DNA of 28,364 nucleotides from Amoebophrya sp. AT5.2 (Eukaryota; Sar; Dinophyceae; Syndiniales; Amoebophryaceae). Location: contig RXOD01004117.1 of NCBI GenBank assembly GCA_005223375.1, positions 1 to 28,364 on the forward strand, written 5' to 3'. The translations under genes and the position numbers were made by a program. Each line of letters begins with the position of its first letter. Position 1 is the first letter of the stretch. Under the pieces are notes generated by a model. The model was not told the origin of the DNA and made no database searches. It saw only the letters and a program-made list of their open reading frames with translations. This document shows positions 1-10,400 of this stretch, in pieces.

Positions 1-323
1 CCTGCCGCTGCCGCTGCCTCCTTGTTTTCGTGTGCGATCATCTTCATCTCGCGTGCGGTCGCGGTTGCAGTGCATCGCTATGACGTGTATGAACAATATG
101 TCGCATGCTCACGCTGACGCTGTCCATCCATGTTACGATATCGCTTCCTCGTAACTAAGTTGTAAATCAAATGCCAGCACGATCGTGGTCTCGCGGACGA
201 TCTCGTATGCTGGTCCCCATCTACCGCTCCAGCGCTGCCATCCGCCCATTTTTTCGGCCCGCCTCCGCGTCCGCGTGAGGGGGTACTAACTTATGCGCAC
301 GGGCACCCCTCCTGCTCCTCAAG
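1..323. other. Left edge, downstream of the Cys-rich gene
   Basis: No firm gene. A minus-strand ATG at 47-45 opens a frame (MKMIAHENKEAAAA) that runs off the left edge through a GCC/GCT-rich repeat, and could be the start of the next gene on the same strand. Only 15 codons are visible. Confidence 0.3.
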
Positions 324-1108
324 TCAAACTGTCCCTGCCCCGTAGGAGAAGGTCGGGACGTGCGTGTACGGAACCTTTTTCTTGTAGGGATTGAACATGC
401 AGGAGAGCCAGTCGCAGCAACGAATGCAGCGTTCCTTCACCGGGTACACGCAGCGTTGGAGACAGCGCTTGATCGCTGTGGCGGGACCAGTTGGTAAGTA
501 GCTGAGTGGTAAAGTGTAAGTGGAAGTTTGGGGGGGCTCTTACTTTGGGTTCGGGGTACCCTTTGGTCGCTCGCCCTGAGAAGAGGACTGCAGTACTAGG
601 AGCAAGCGCGGCCTTGGGTTTCTTTGGCTTTCCGCGGTCGGCAGGCCTGGCACCCTTGCACTAGCACCCAACGCCCACAGCGAACATTATCAATAAAGCG
701 CCGCTCTAGATGAAGATGAAGGCGCCCCCTTTTACCCCACTTCAGGCTCCAGCACCAATCTAGATCCTGGCTTCCCGCCATGGCTCCTTCCCTCTAGCTC
801 CCAATGAATAGCTCTAGTGCCGCCTGCCTCTAATCCCCACAATGAATGGGGCATCTCTGAAACCGCTCGGCGCTTGCACCGGGCGGCTTCAGAGCGCCTT
901 AGCGCACTCGCCACACAAGTGGGGACCCATTCATTGCCTAGCAATTACCAGTCGCTTACTGTTACTTACCATGATCTGGTCCCCTCATAATTGCCTGGTA
1001 GATCGCCATGAAGCAGCGCGCAAACACCGCCAGGCAGTCCAGAATCGCGAAGCAACATTTTGTGAAAGCGCCCGGCTCGTTGTCGTCCGGAGCGGCGTCG
1101 TCACCCAT
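324..1108 (-). CDS. Cysteine-rich small membrane-associated protein (96 aa), two exons
   Basis: Exons 1108-970 and 475-324 are joined by a 494-bp intron (GTAAGT...CACAG, phase 1 at both ends), the longest intron in the window. The ATG at 1108 opens an acidic N-terminus (MGDDAAPDDNEPGAFTK), then a hydrophobic Cys-containing segment (CCFAILDCLAVFARCFM) that could lie in or on a membrane. Exon 2 adds a Cys/Arg-rich region (IKRCLQRCVYPVKERC, RCCDWLSCMFNPYKKK) and the tail VPYTHVPTFSYGAGTV. There are ten Cys in 96 residues; CC and CxxC patterns suggest lipidation or metal binding (inference). No named family is recognised. An extra small exon inside the long intron is not excluded. Confidence 0.7.
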
Positions 1109-1638
1109 CCTGCTGTTGCCCTAGGATAGCAACGCTCTGCCTCTGCAACGAACGGTGAATCCAAAGAACGGGACCACGAGGCAAAAGACCACGTATTAGA
1201 AGGATCGCTGTTCTTCTTCCTGCTCGTTCTTGGAATCACCAGTAGTCAGTTCTCCGTCACCGTCTCTGTTGCACGGCGAACGCACAGAGGACAAAGTCTA
1301 CTAAATGAACATAAGGAAGAACAGTAAGTCGCCTTTAGAATGATCCGCGTTGGGCGGCATTTTCTCTCTGGCTGCAGCTCGCTGCATCCGTCGACAGAAG
1401 CTCCGAGCACCGTCAAATTCAGAGATCCGACCTCGACGTCAAGGGGAGGTGGCGGCAGCACGCTTTCCCATGCATTAGGGAGCGTCAAGTCCAATGATTC
1501 AAGTGTGGTCCTTGCAACATTAGAGTTGCCTTTGAATTCGAAATCATCTGCTCGAATGCCTAACACTGTGACTCTCGGGTATAATACTTTTATCTTCAGC
1601 CCTCCCAGTGATTTTAAATTGCTTTAGCCCTCCTGTCG
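1109..1638. other. Spacer with an unexplained open frame
   Basis: About 530 bp between two minus-strand genes. A minus-strand frame from about 1620 to 1246 stays open for over 100 codons and reads protein-like (VLGIRADDFEFKGN, ESLDLTLPNAWESVLPPPP), but it has no ATG and no matching upstream exon, and it lies after the stop of the preceding gene. It may be a decayed gene or chance. Confidence 0.35.
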
Positions 1639-2659
1639 CTAGTACCGTTTTCTGCGTGGCGCGGCAAACGCGATCCAATGGTAAATTGTTTTCGGGGACA
1701 TGGTGGCCCTGATCCTGAACAAGATGGTCGATGGCAAGATTAGGATTCTGAGATTGATTGAAGATGTCGAGAGAATCAATGAAAGAGAGAGAGAAGCAAG
1801 TCTTTTGTCTTCCCCTTCCAATTGATCTTCTTATCCCCCGCCGGCGATCACTGCAGGTATCGGGCGTTCCGGCAGTCGATCGCAATCAGGCGATCGAGGT
1901 CGTCGCGGGGCCGGTCCGATATCTGCTCCAGGACCGAGTTCGCCCCAGCCGCACCCGCCGCGTGATCCGACAAGTAGAAATTCTTGGCGCCGAACCGGTC
2001 GCGCTGTTGCGAATCAATAGATAGTAGAAGATACGGTCAGATTGATAATACAAGAAGAAGAAAAGGAAATGGAAAATAACAAAAGGATCGAGTTTGAGAC
2101 GACAAGAAAAGAGTTATACGCAGTATGGATCGAGGTGCGTGAACGTTCGATCATGATCCATTTTTATGACGCCTGCCATGCCCATCGGTACGCACGTTTT
2201 GTTCCTGAAAACCGTTGTCGGGATGTTAATGCTTCCGCCCTGCCTCGTCGGTCGAAATGGAAACTCTCCCGTGCCGAATGGAAACGCGTTTTTCCGGCCG
2301 GCCCGCTCCTTGATTTGGAAGTTCGCGTATCGACCACCCGCCTTCAGTGGTGACGCGGCACCGGAAGACGCGGCTGAGGAATCGTGAAGAAAAATTTGGA
2401 ATCTTTTTCAACGAAGTACCCTCCTAAAAAAAGTAAGTACACAAAGAACAGTACCATCCACAGATCCTGTGGTTGCGAGGGTCGGCGCGGAGGTGTGCTT
2501 ATTCAGCATGCGTCGTTGCTCATGGTTGCCGCCTACTTCGTCCTGGGTCTTCGTTTTTGTCGACGGTGCTATTGTGGCCCCACAATTCGTAACATTCGCT
2601 GTGCAGCTCGCGAACGAGAGGGTGCGCCCCAGCGGTTGCGGATCCTCTTCTGCTCCCAT
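1639..2659 (-). CDS. Unrecognised 4-exon protein (239 aa)
   Basis: Exons 2659-2455, 2373-2120, 2003-1852 and 1747-1639. The introns (81, 116 and 104 bp; GTACTG, GTATAA and GTGATC donors; all CAG acceptors) have matching phases 1, 0 and 2. The ATG at 2659 is in an ACCATGG context. After a polar N-terminus of about 70 residues comes a well-structured basic region: GGRYANFQIKERAGRKN, PFRPTRQGGSINIP, CVPMGMAGVIKMDHDRTF, RFGAKNFYLSDHAAG, DDLDRLIAIDCRNARYL. It ends SPKTIYHWIAFAAPRRKRY. No signal peptide or clear TM segment is present. I do not recognise the family. Exons 2 and 3 have no in-frame ATG-led long ORF, so simple ORF calling misses them. Exon 4 depends on the GT-AG choice; the frame after a one-base shift is also open. 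Confidence 0.65.
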
Positions 2660-3297
2660 GGTTCCTGCTACGGGTGCACGGTTCTTTTTTTTCGGCTACG
2701 TACTGGTACTGGCACTATCGAGTAGCTAGTAAAGGCAAGGCTGTTGTAGTTGTAGTCGAAAAAGTAAAAGTGTTACAGTGCAAGGACTACCGCGAGGTGG
2801 TCGGAGATCGAGTACGTTGGAAGAACTTCGTATGCTGAAAAGCTACAGTTTGTTACACATGATGTTGATGACAGGAGCAGGAGCGGCAGCGGCTGTATAA
2901 TATCAATGCCAACCTATAGCTATAGGCCTCCTGGCGAAAGTAAAACCCCATATACCATTTCCAGAGCGATGAAGATGTTCTAGAGCAGAGGATCACGAGG
3001 ACGAAGATAGAGAAGTACGTGTACATCAATGGTCCCCCCACCCCCGATTTCTAACGACTCCCGGCCCCACGACGGGAGCGTCGCAAATCACCAACGTTTG
3101 AGTCTCACAGTACGGCACGTTTCAAGATCAGCACGTCCAGACATGAACGACATCGATTGCACAGGACTGCAACGGTCCGCAAGGGCGATGAACTACCCAA
3201 GGGCGTTGAGATACCGTGGGGGAACCGACAAAAACACTAAGAAAAACATTGCTCGTGAGTCAGAGTGAGAGTGACGAAGGTCGGCTAGCAGTCTTCA
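2660..3297. other. Spacer with one weak small membrane ORF
   Basis: About 640 bp. The only coding-like stretch is a minus-strand frame from ATG 3026 to 2853 (57 aa, MYTYFSIFVLVILC then Trp/Tyr-rich sequence). It could be a small membrane protein but has no support beyond its composition. The remainder is unassigned. Confidence 0.4.
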
Positions 3298-3895
3298 TCA
3301 CGACCGCTCCTTCTGGCTTATTTTATGACCACCACCTTGCAGACGCAGAGGCGCTTGCGGCGCTTCTTCGCGCCGTGTGGACGTAATGGTTTTGAAATTG
3401 AAATACTCAAATTCATCTCCATACCCCGGCTCTTTCATCTGCTTTCCGTGCAGCAGCAGCAGCAGCAGCAGCAGCAGCTACAGCTTGCAGTTGAATTATT
3501 AATGGTTAATCATGAGGCAAAAATATTTATAGCTGAGTCTGAATCTCTGAACCAAGAAGGAAGTCTTGCGATGAGGCGGGTTCAGGGGATCTACAACGTG
3601 GCGTTGCGCTTTGTGCGAGGGCGAAGTTGCGCGGCGTGGTACAGCTTTTATTCATTGTGCGTAGCTGCACCGTCGAACCACTTTTACGTACCAACATCGC
3701 GAATGCAAAAATGAATGAGAATGCTCTTTTCCGAAGCAAGTCCGAGTGCACCGACCCAGAGCCAGCACCACCAAGCTGTACGTAAAAAAAAAAAAAATGA
3801 TCAGTCACAACTCAACCGCTATACAAAATCGACGTCAGCTTCAGCATGCTTTTTTGGACTCAGCAACTGACAGAAGTGCAAGGCATATCGATCAT
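3298..3895 (-). CDS. Small membrane protein with CTG-encoded poly-Leu TM segment
   Basis: The firm part is exon 3775-3692 joined in phase 0 to 3477-3298 (intron 3691-3478, GTACGT...TGTAG). The first of these follows a classic acceptor, a T14 run then ACGTACAG. The join gives FSFIFAFAML followed by nine Leu from (CTG)9 and then HGKQMKEPGYGDEFEYFNFK, so the repeat completes a hydrophobic helix of about 20 residues. The tail is polar and ends QGGGHKISQKERS. The 5' end is uncertain: an ATG at 3895 (MIDMPCTS, donor GTCAGT at 3871) joins in phase 0, giving about 95 aa; the signal-peptide frame at 4047 is an alternative. No family is recognised. Confidence 0.5.
3451..3477 (-). repeat. (CAG)9 on plus / (CTG)9 on minus
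   Basis: Nine perfect CAG units on the plus strand. On the minus strand they read CTG and begin directly after a TGTAG acceptor in the proposed membrane-protein gene, where they encode Leu. In the plus frame they would encode Gln within a 129-codon open frame that I consider a shadow. Confidence 0.9.
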
Positions 3896-4047
3896 TGTGT
3901 GTGGAACGCGTTTGCACTGTGCGTGCGTAGCCGGGCCGTCAGGCTGTATCTTTTCCCTTCCGGCGTGACCGCGTTTCTCTCCGTTCCGCTGACGAAAAAT
4001 GTTGACGAGACAAAACACAACCCGAGACCCTCCAAAACGAGCTTCAT
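3892..4047 (-). CDS. Short signal-peptide-bearing frame, possible alternative first exon
   Basis: A 51-residue frame starts at ATG 4047 with MKLVLEGLGLCFVSSTFFVS, a good signal-peptide shape, then polar protein-like sequence (TERNAVTPEGKRYSLTARL), and stops at 3892. It may be an independent tiny secreted protein. It may instead be the first exon of the poly-Leu membrane gene next to it: a donor at CACA|GTGCAA (phase 1) can be joined to an AG at the GAG before the TM segment. Neither reading is proven. Confidence 0.3.
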   Translation of the reverse strand: MKLVLEGLGLCFVSSTFFVSGTERNAVTPEGKRYSLTARLRTHSANAFHTQ

Positions 4048-4152
4048 ATTGAGCTACGCACAAGATCACGTGACGAGGAGGATCATGTTGCCGTATCTGT
4101 GTGACCTCCCCTCGTGCCACTAGTTGCCCTGGCCTTTGTTGTGCTCGCTGCC

Positions 4153-4764
4153 TCATCCCGCGGGTGCCGCGTCTTCCACCTCATTTTCCGTCGTTTCTGC
4201 TTCTTCCTCAGCCGCTTCGCCGTCAGCGGGAACAATCGGTAGTGTCGCGGACGCAATTCTTCCCTCGCCGTTTTCGTCGGTGACCAGCCAGCTGATACTC
4301 TGCTGTGGTGGTGGCTCGGGGTTCACGATTTCGATCTCATCCTCGTCCTCGACGTCCTCATCTTGCGGGGCCGTACGTGCATCGACAGGAACGGGATCTT
4401 CTGCACGGCCATCCGCATCTACAACCGCCTCTGCCGCCTTCTCGATCGCGACCGCCGCGCTGTTTGGTCGACTCGGGTCGCTCTTGTGTGGCGAGGACCC
4501 CGTCATCTGCTCCGACGTCGCCGATGTCCGGCGAGGTAGACTCGTGGATGATGGTGCGGCGGTTGTTCGCCCTTCGATCCGATCGCGAAAGGCGGACACC
4601 GACGGTCCTCGGTTCTTCCCGTCGTCCAAGTGATCTTGCTGCAAAACAATTTCAGTGTCGCGACTGGGCGCCGGCTTTGGCTTTGCGGTAGTGGAGTCAC
4701 GGGAACTGGATGGCCGCGACGACGTCGGCTCGTCTGGGATTATGACAGAAGCCGTGCCGCTCAT
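4153..4764 (-). CDS. Acidic, intrinsically disordered protein (203 aa)
   Basis: A single-exon frame from ATG 4764 (MSGTASVIIPDEPTSS) to TGA 4153. It is Ser/Pro/Thr-rich in the first half and Glu/Asp/Ala-rich in the second (QDEDVEDEDEIEIVNPEPP; EAAEEEAETTENEVEDAAPAG). No domain, membrane segment or signal peptide is seen. One short ordered-looking segment, QSISWLVTDENGEGR, may be a binding motif. It lies 136 bp after the stop of the tropomodulin-like gene on the same strand. Codon use and direction agree with neighbours; the opposite strand also has long open frames, as expected for biased composition. Confidence 0.6.
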   Translation of the reverse strand: MSGTASVIIPDEPTSSRPSSSRDSTTAKPKPAPSRDTEIVLQQDHLDDGKNRGPSVSAFRDRIEGRTTAAPSSTSLPRRTSATSEQMTGSSPHKSDPSRPNSAAVAIEKAAEAVVDADGRAEDPVPVDARTAPQDEDVEDEDEIEIVNPEPPPQQSISWLVTDENGEGRIASATLPIVPADGEAAEEEAETTENEVEDAAPAG

Positions 4765-4900
4765 GGTCGAGGGTAGCTGTAGAGGCCGCGAATTCCGGAT
4801 AGCGTGCCTCCGTCGTTAACGAACACGGGAATGATTTTTTTAATCTGGTGATAGATGAAACAAGAAATTAAAAATTTCTCTCTCTGTCTAAACGAAGCCA

Positions 4901-6641
4901 TCAAATAGATACCCCCAGCTTTCTTCTCTCCATCCTTTTTTTCCGATCGTTATTTCTCGTCAAACCCCGGTCGACCACATCTCGCCACGTTGCGTTGTAC
5001 ATCGCGACCCCTACCGTGATCAGCGACTGATTCTTCAGCATTGCCTGCCCTATTGTCTCCTCGAACTTCTGCCCCATGCCACGATTGCTCAGCGCCTCCC
5101 CCTGCTGTCCGCTAATGCGCAAAACTTCAATCGTGTTGTTCACGGACAGCGCGTCCGCTATGCTGCAGAGCGCATTTACGTCGACGAAATTCCCCTCGAT
5201 GTTCAGCTCCCTCAGTTTGGTGTTTTTGTTCACCTTCAAGCCCTGCGCGAGCACCTCGGCCTCGCCGGATTGCAGCGTAGAGTTTTGGAGGTGCAGGGTG
5301 TCCAGCCACGTGTTGGTGTGGATGGCTTTTACGAGTTTGGGGGCACAGCGAGGCTCGTCGTCGGGGAGCGGCATCTGCACTCCAGCAAAGGACAGTTCGG
5401 AGAGCAGCGGATCATTCAAATGGATGCGGTGCACCATCCAAAGCATGAAATTGCTGAACTGGTACTTGGCGTCAACCTTGATAAGAGGGGGCGAGTAGTT
5501 GTTGATGTGTCGATCGATCAGATTCAGCTTCAGCATGATGGTCTCCAGATTGATAGAGGATGAGCACTTCCACTTGTTTCGTAAGTGAGTATTTTTTTAG
5601 GAAGTACTAGTTTCGATCAAGAAGTCCTTGTCCTAAAAAAACACATATATTTATTTTTTACCTTGAGGTTGAGGCATTCCTCCAGCGTGGTGACCTGGTC
5701 TATTTTCGTCCAGTCGCTGAGAACCTGCTTCTCGGACTGAGGGCCGTTAAGGATCTTCGTCAGCTTCTTGATCCAACGCTCGTGCCGCTCTTCGGCCGTT
5801 AATTCGTCTTCGTCCGTTTCCGATTCTTCCTCTTCCTCCTCGTCCGGGCGCCACTGGCGGAAATGCCCCATCGACATGAGCACAGCCTTGACGGATTCTG
5901 CCGCTTGCCGGAGGTCCTTCCACCGCGGCTCTGCAATCAAGCCTGCGTTCGCGCCGACGCTGTCTCCAGGTGTTGAAGATGCGGACGAGGACGCACCATC
6001 AGCTGTCGACGCGCTGCCGCCCGCATCACCCGCCACGGAAAGCTTCGACGACGAATTTCTGTGCGGCGTTGAGGATGCGGCGCCACCCCCTCCGCCGTCG
6101 CCGGGAGAGGAGCAAGAAGCACTTCCCGAGCCGTCGCCGCCCTCGGAACGGTCCATTTGGTAGAGGACTTTGCCGATGCGGATGCAGTTACCACCAAACA
6201 CGCAGTCAAGTTCGCGCTTGTCCCCGCGAACCGTGTCCCACATCAGGTCGCGCATCTTCTCAATCGTCTGCAGAATGTCCGACTCAAACTTGCGCCGCTT
6301 GATCAGACTGGTGCTCGTCTGCAGCTTCTCGCTCAAACCGGTGAATTGCTCCTGTAGTAGAGTAGAAGAAGTTCTTTGGGTCGGTCGTTCTCGTTGAAAT
6401 GAAATCCATGCATATCCATACCCATTTCTGCAAAAGAAAAGGCATTTTCATTGATTTTTGATATTTATTGTACTAGTAGGCCGTCCATGACGCCTGAGAT
6501 GCGCTCCACGCGGTCTTCGTCGATGACTCCCTTGTATTCGACGACTATGCGCGGTTTTTTCGGCGGCGCTGCCTTGTCCTTCTTCTTTTTCTTTGGCCGC
6601 GCCGCAAGCGAGGCGCTGGGTGTTGCATTGACGGCCGCCAT
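4901..6641 (-). CDS. Tropomodulin-like LRR protein, 3 exons, 499 aa
   Basis: Exons 6641-6474, 6351-5662 and 5542-4901; introns of 122 and 119 bp (GTACAA...ACAG; GTAAAA...GGAG), all phase 0. The start is ATG 6641 (MAAVNATPSASL); the longer frame upstream begins with TTG. The N-terminus is Lys-rich, followed by an amphipathic helical region (EYKGVIDEDRVERISGVMD, then LSEKLQTSTSLIKRRKFESD). Then comes a Ser/Gly low-complexity stretch (about residues 150-215) and an acidic run (EEEEEESETDEDE). Residues about 275-480 are LRRs: LEECLNLKTIMLKLNLIDRH across the exon 2-3 join, TWLDTLHLQNSTLQSGEAEV, LRELNIEGNFVDVNALCSI, IEVLRISGQQ. The C-terminus (VDRGLTRNNDRKKRMERRK) strongly resembles the end of tropomodulin/leiomodin LRR domains. 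Those proteins cap actin pointed ends in animals; that activity here is not shown. Confidence 0.85.
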
Positions 6642-7103
6642 TTCGTGCGCGTATGTGTTCTTTCTTGTGGGATAGTGCTGCTTCGCGCGCTTCAAAAGTC
6701 GGCGTTCCTTCTACTCTCTCTGCAAACGGGTGAGAAGGTGAGAATGAACGAAAAGCGTCGTGCTTCCTAAAACCATACCAGAATAAATGCAAATGCTCTT
6801 GGCTTAGCAGCACCACATCACCCCCTCATTACTCAGTCCACCGGACACTGCAATTCATTGGCGGCCATTGACTGGGAATGTGTGCTCAGGGGCTCGCGCT
6901 CGCAGCACTATCGCAAATTTAGTGCTGCTGCCTCCGGCCGCTGCGTCCCGGCGACCGCCCCGCAACACGTTTCCTTTGCGTTCCGGTTTCAGAGAAATCG
7001 ACCATCTCAAACCTGCTGCATACCGCCAGAACAACAAGCCAGCGTGCTTCTTTTCTTCAAAGTGCGACAGCACCTTTTTCTTTCACGAGACGATTTCGCG
7101 GAA

Positions 7104-7120
7104 TTTTTTTTTTTTTTTTT
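7104..7120. repeat. Homopolymer T17
   Basis: Seventeen consecutive T on the plus strand in the spacer between two minus-strand genes, followed by CACAG. It resembles the end of a plus-strand intron or an A-tail on the minus strand, but no exon or retroposed copy was identified next to it. Confidence 0.8.
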
Positions 7121-7179
7121 CACAGTGAGGACTCTGGCTCTGCTACAACTTTTGTTTTGCGATCGTGCTCGACTGTGCA

Positions 7180-7414
7180 TCAATTCTTCATCTTCAAAAA
7201 GAAACGGCGCTCCCCTGCAACCAGGTCGCGCTGACTGTTTCGTTTCACTTTTCCACCTAAACTAGGTAGCTGTAAGATGCAAGTGCAACGGAATGATCTG
7301 AACAATTTGTAGAAGTTGCAAAAAAATGCGAACGTTGTATACGGAGTTTCGGAATGTGCGTAAGGATCAGCTGCCACGACCTCTTCGTTACGAAGTCGAA
7401 GACTTCGTCGCCAT
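7180..7414 (-). CDS. Weak candidate 46-aa two-exon peptide
   Basis: The ATG at 7414 (MATKSSTS) with donor GTAACG at 7391 can be joined in phase 2 to 7297-7180 after TTGTTCAG. The second exon ends in a basic tail (ERRFFLKMKN). It begins only 33 bp after the stop of the CH-domain gene, which is tight. No family is recognised, and the model rests on phase agreement alone. Confidence 0.2.
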
Positions 7415-7446
7415 CGATCTTCAGTCTAGAAGCCCCCCCCTTTTGA

Positions 7447-10400
7447 TTACAGCAGCTCCGCCAGTGGGCTCGCTGCATATTCGTCCGGGAAGTTTTTCTC
7501 GAAGCTTTGCACGATCTCGGCCACGAAATCGGGGGCGTAGTCCCTCACCTCCAACAGAAAGTCCGTCAGATCTTCCGGCGAGATTTTGCTTCGCTCCTCC
7601 ATGTCCTCGGCAAACAGCACCCGGAGCATCTGCACGAACGTCCCCAAGGTGGCGGACGCCCCGATGTTCTTGCGCCAGAATTGATGCAGGAGGATCTGGG
7701 CCATCTGGCTGAACTCCGGGTCGATCAGCGACACGTAGATGTACATCGCAATGCGTTCGAAGAGAGCGGACCTGGTGGGGGGGGTACTTAGTTTGGGCTT
7801 ACTTTATTCATCTTGGTCGAGTTGTTTTTGTTTTTGATGCCAACTTTACAATTTATTATTATTTATGATGAGGGTCCGACCTGCTCGTCGGGGAGGCCGA
7901 CTCAACTCGTCCAACTGCATTCTGAAACAAGGCGATTGGTCGGAGCACAAGCAATGGAATGCCAGTACCACTCTTCTTCCGCGAGCGAGAAGTCCAGGTC
8001 CCTCGTTGCGGCGTAGAGCACCTCGAGGTGAGCTGCATCGAAGTAATCAAGCTCTGCTCCTTCCACGTCCTCTACGAAAGCGCGCGCTATGTCGAATCCG
8101 TTCCAGAGCTGCCTTACGCACACCTCGTCGTACGCGCGCGAAGACGGACCCATCACGTAGCTGCACATTTTTAATGAGGAACAATAAATCTTGATCTTCG
8201 AACTCGAAGCGCAATCCCAACTATAGCTTATGTTTTAGCATCATCTTGTTCACAGTCTAAATCAAAAACAACAACGAAGAAGTACCTGAGTCGGTGGACC
8301 ACCATTCCCAAGCGGTTGACACTCATCTCAGCGTCCGCCAGGAGCCGCTGGCGCAAAGGCGCGGGTTGCGTCACGAGTATCTGTTGTCATTAGATGCGTA
8401 CCCATGGGCATGGTCAGGCTACGGATTTTCCTACGTAGTCGTAGTCTGGCTCCTGCGACGACGAGCGTACACTTCATTCATTCATTCATTTGGCATGGTC
8501 CAAAAAAAGGTCTGAGGAATCCTGTTTCTCATCCTGACTAGACGTGCACTCAAAAGCCAAGACGAGCGTACACATATACAACATAAAACAGCGGAGGACG
8601 TCCGCGAGAAAAAACATATTTATACCCTAATGTACGCCGGCAGGAGTCGCTCCTTGTAGGCTGGTAAGGGGAGCAAGAATGCCACGTGAGCGAGTCCCGC
8701 TTGCAAAACGTTACGAGAATTGGTTGGTATGAACACCGATGTAATGAAGTGAAGCAGGAGCTTCTCAAGCTCTGCTGCACCATCCGCAACGCCGGTAATA
8801 CCTGTTTTGGACGATGTTGCAGTAACTGCGATGGCCGAACCCGAAGTCGTAGCCGAGCGTTACTAAAAGTTGTGCATTTTTGATTTTGACCACCTCCACC
8901 GACCACGAAACTAAAAGCATTAATTATAGCCAAAACAGCAAGTACTCAAGTAGAGCAGCAAGTGGCAAGCGAGTAGCAAGAGCTGGGCCTGGACTTCCCA
9001 CCATGTATCTTGCGCCAGGTTCCTCATTGGGTGCAACAACGCAAACACTCCCTCCAATGATATTTCCTTCCCATCAGGCGCGTAGCTGCTGTATTGAAAA
9101 TGATCGGCGGAGAATGACATGATCATCATTTTTTCCGATACTTGTTTAATTCAAAATTTACGTGAGAATGAGATTGGAATTGGATTTGGAGTTCGTTGCT
9201 GGAAGACCAACGCCACGCCAACGATAACAATTGCGGCAGCGGCTCGTTCACAACTAGGTAGATGAAGCAACTGCAACATTGTAGATAATGATGAGAGAAT
9301 ACCTTGCGGCTTTGTTGTAGTCGGCGTCTTCTCGTGCGGCCACTATTTGAGTCAGGATTGCCAACCCGTAGGTTCTTACTCGTGGTGATGTGTCCCCGAT
9401 CGCCAGTTGTGCATAGTAGAGGTACAAGTCGAGGAGCGTCGCATCCTGTGCGTCGGAAATAATTGAAGAATTCCGATGTTGTGGTTGTCGACAAATTTTG
9501 TTTGGGCGGACATCGAAACTACCTCCAAGAGGAGAGAGATCAGTAGAAGATCGATGCACTGTATCTATGTAAGAAAGTACTCCGAGCAGCCCCATCTGTG
9601 CTTCTATTCCGACGAGAAACGACAGTAGGTGCACGTACACCCCAACCTGCGGAATCTGCGTCTTCAGATGACGCAGCGCACATAGATGCGCCTGCACTGT
9701 GTCCGCTGAGAAGGAAAAGACGAAGTCCGCCACGGCTTCTCTCTTCGATCCGACTGCGATTGCGAGCTTTGCGACGTCTGCTAACCCTCCGTCCACCCAC
9801 AGGTGTTCCGTGATCACGGGATCCGTCTTCGACATCGTCGCGCCAACCCTTTTCAAGAAGTAGCCGATGCCCTCGAACACCGGGCTTTCGTGTGATAATG
9901 AGAACAGCGGCTTCACAAAAAGACTGAAAATCTTTGAAAACTCCGGCGGATTCTTGAGACAAACCTCGGCGATGCCGCGAAGCACGCCCTGCCCGCTTAG
10001 CGACTCGAGAATGCGAAGCGTGGTCGCCTCGGGAATCTGCTCCACGTGTTCCATGAAGGAGATGACCTGATGTCGTGCGTGTGCGTGTCGATGTGCACGT
10101 TCGTTGTGCATGTGATATATGATATCCATCGACCACGGCCTGGGCAATTATACCTGTACGTCTACGTGTACCTAGGTTGTACTTGTAGTCCTAATACGTG
10201 GCTAGTAGGAGTAGTAGCGACTTGATTTACCAAATCTTTTCTAGGGTCGATGATTTTGTAGCACTCTGCGTCTAGTGCTTCCGCAAAGATGGGCTTCATG
10301 ATTGCGAGTGGCGTTTCCCCAGCCACTTCGTCTAGGCTCTTCACGGACGCGCTGGTGGTTAGCCGCGAGCTCTGGCGGAACGCCGTGAGGTTCTTGGATA

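Larger units (their letters stand above)
6642..7446. other. Spacer between CH-domain and tropomodulin-like genes
   Basis: About 800 bp. It holds a 17-base T run at 7104-7120 (plus strand) and several other T- and A-rich patches. Apart from the weak 46-aa candidate, I see no gene. The 5' flank of the tropomodulin-like gene (6642-6900) has no assignable promoter motif. Confidence 0.5.

Noticed and set aside
1246..1566. Minus-strand frame of 106 codons in the spacer
   Set aside because: It is protein-like but has no ATG, no matching splice partner, and lies between a stop and the next gene start; kept only as a note.
3325..3714. Plus-strand 129-codon frame with poly-Gln
   Set aside because: It overlaps the minus-strand exons 3775-3692 and 3477-3298, which splice in phase and give a coherent membrane segment; no plus-strand partner exons were seen.
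3746..4123. Plus-strand 125-codon frame
   Set aside because: It lacks any recognisable motif, includes a poly-Lys run from A14, and overlaps minus-strand coding-like exons.
5768..6163. Plus-strand Ser-rich 131-codon frame
   Set aside because: It is antisense to the Ser/Gly and acidic low-complexity part of the tropomodulin-like gene.
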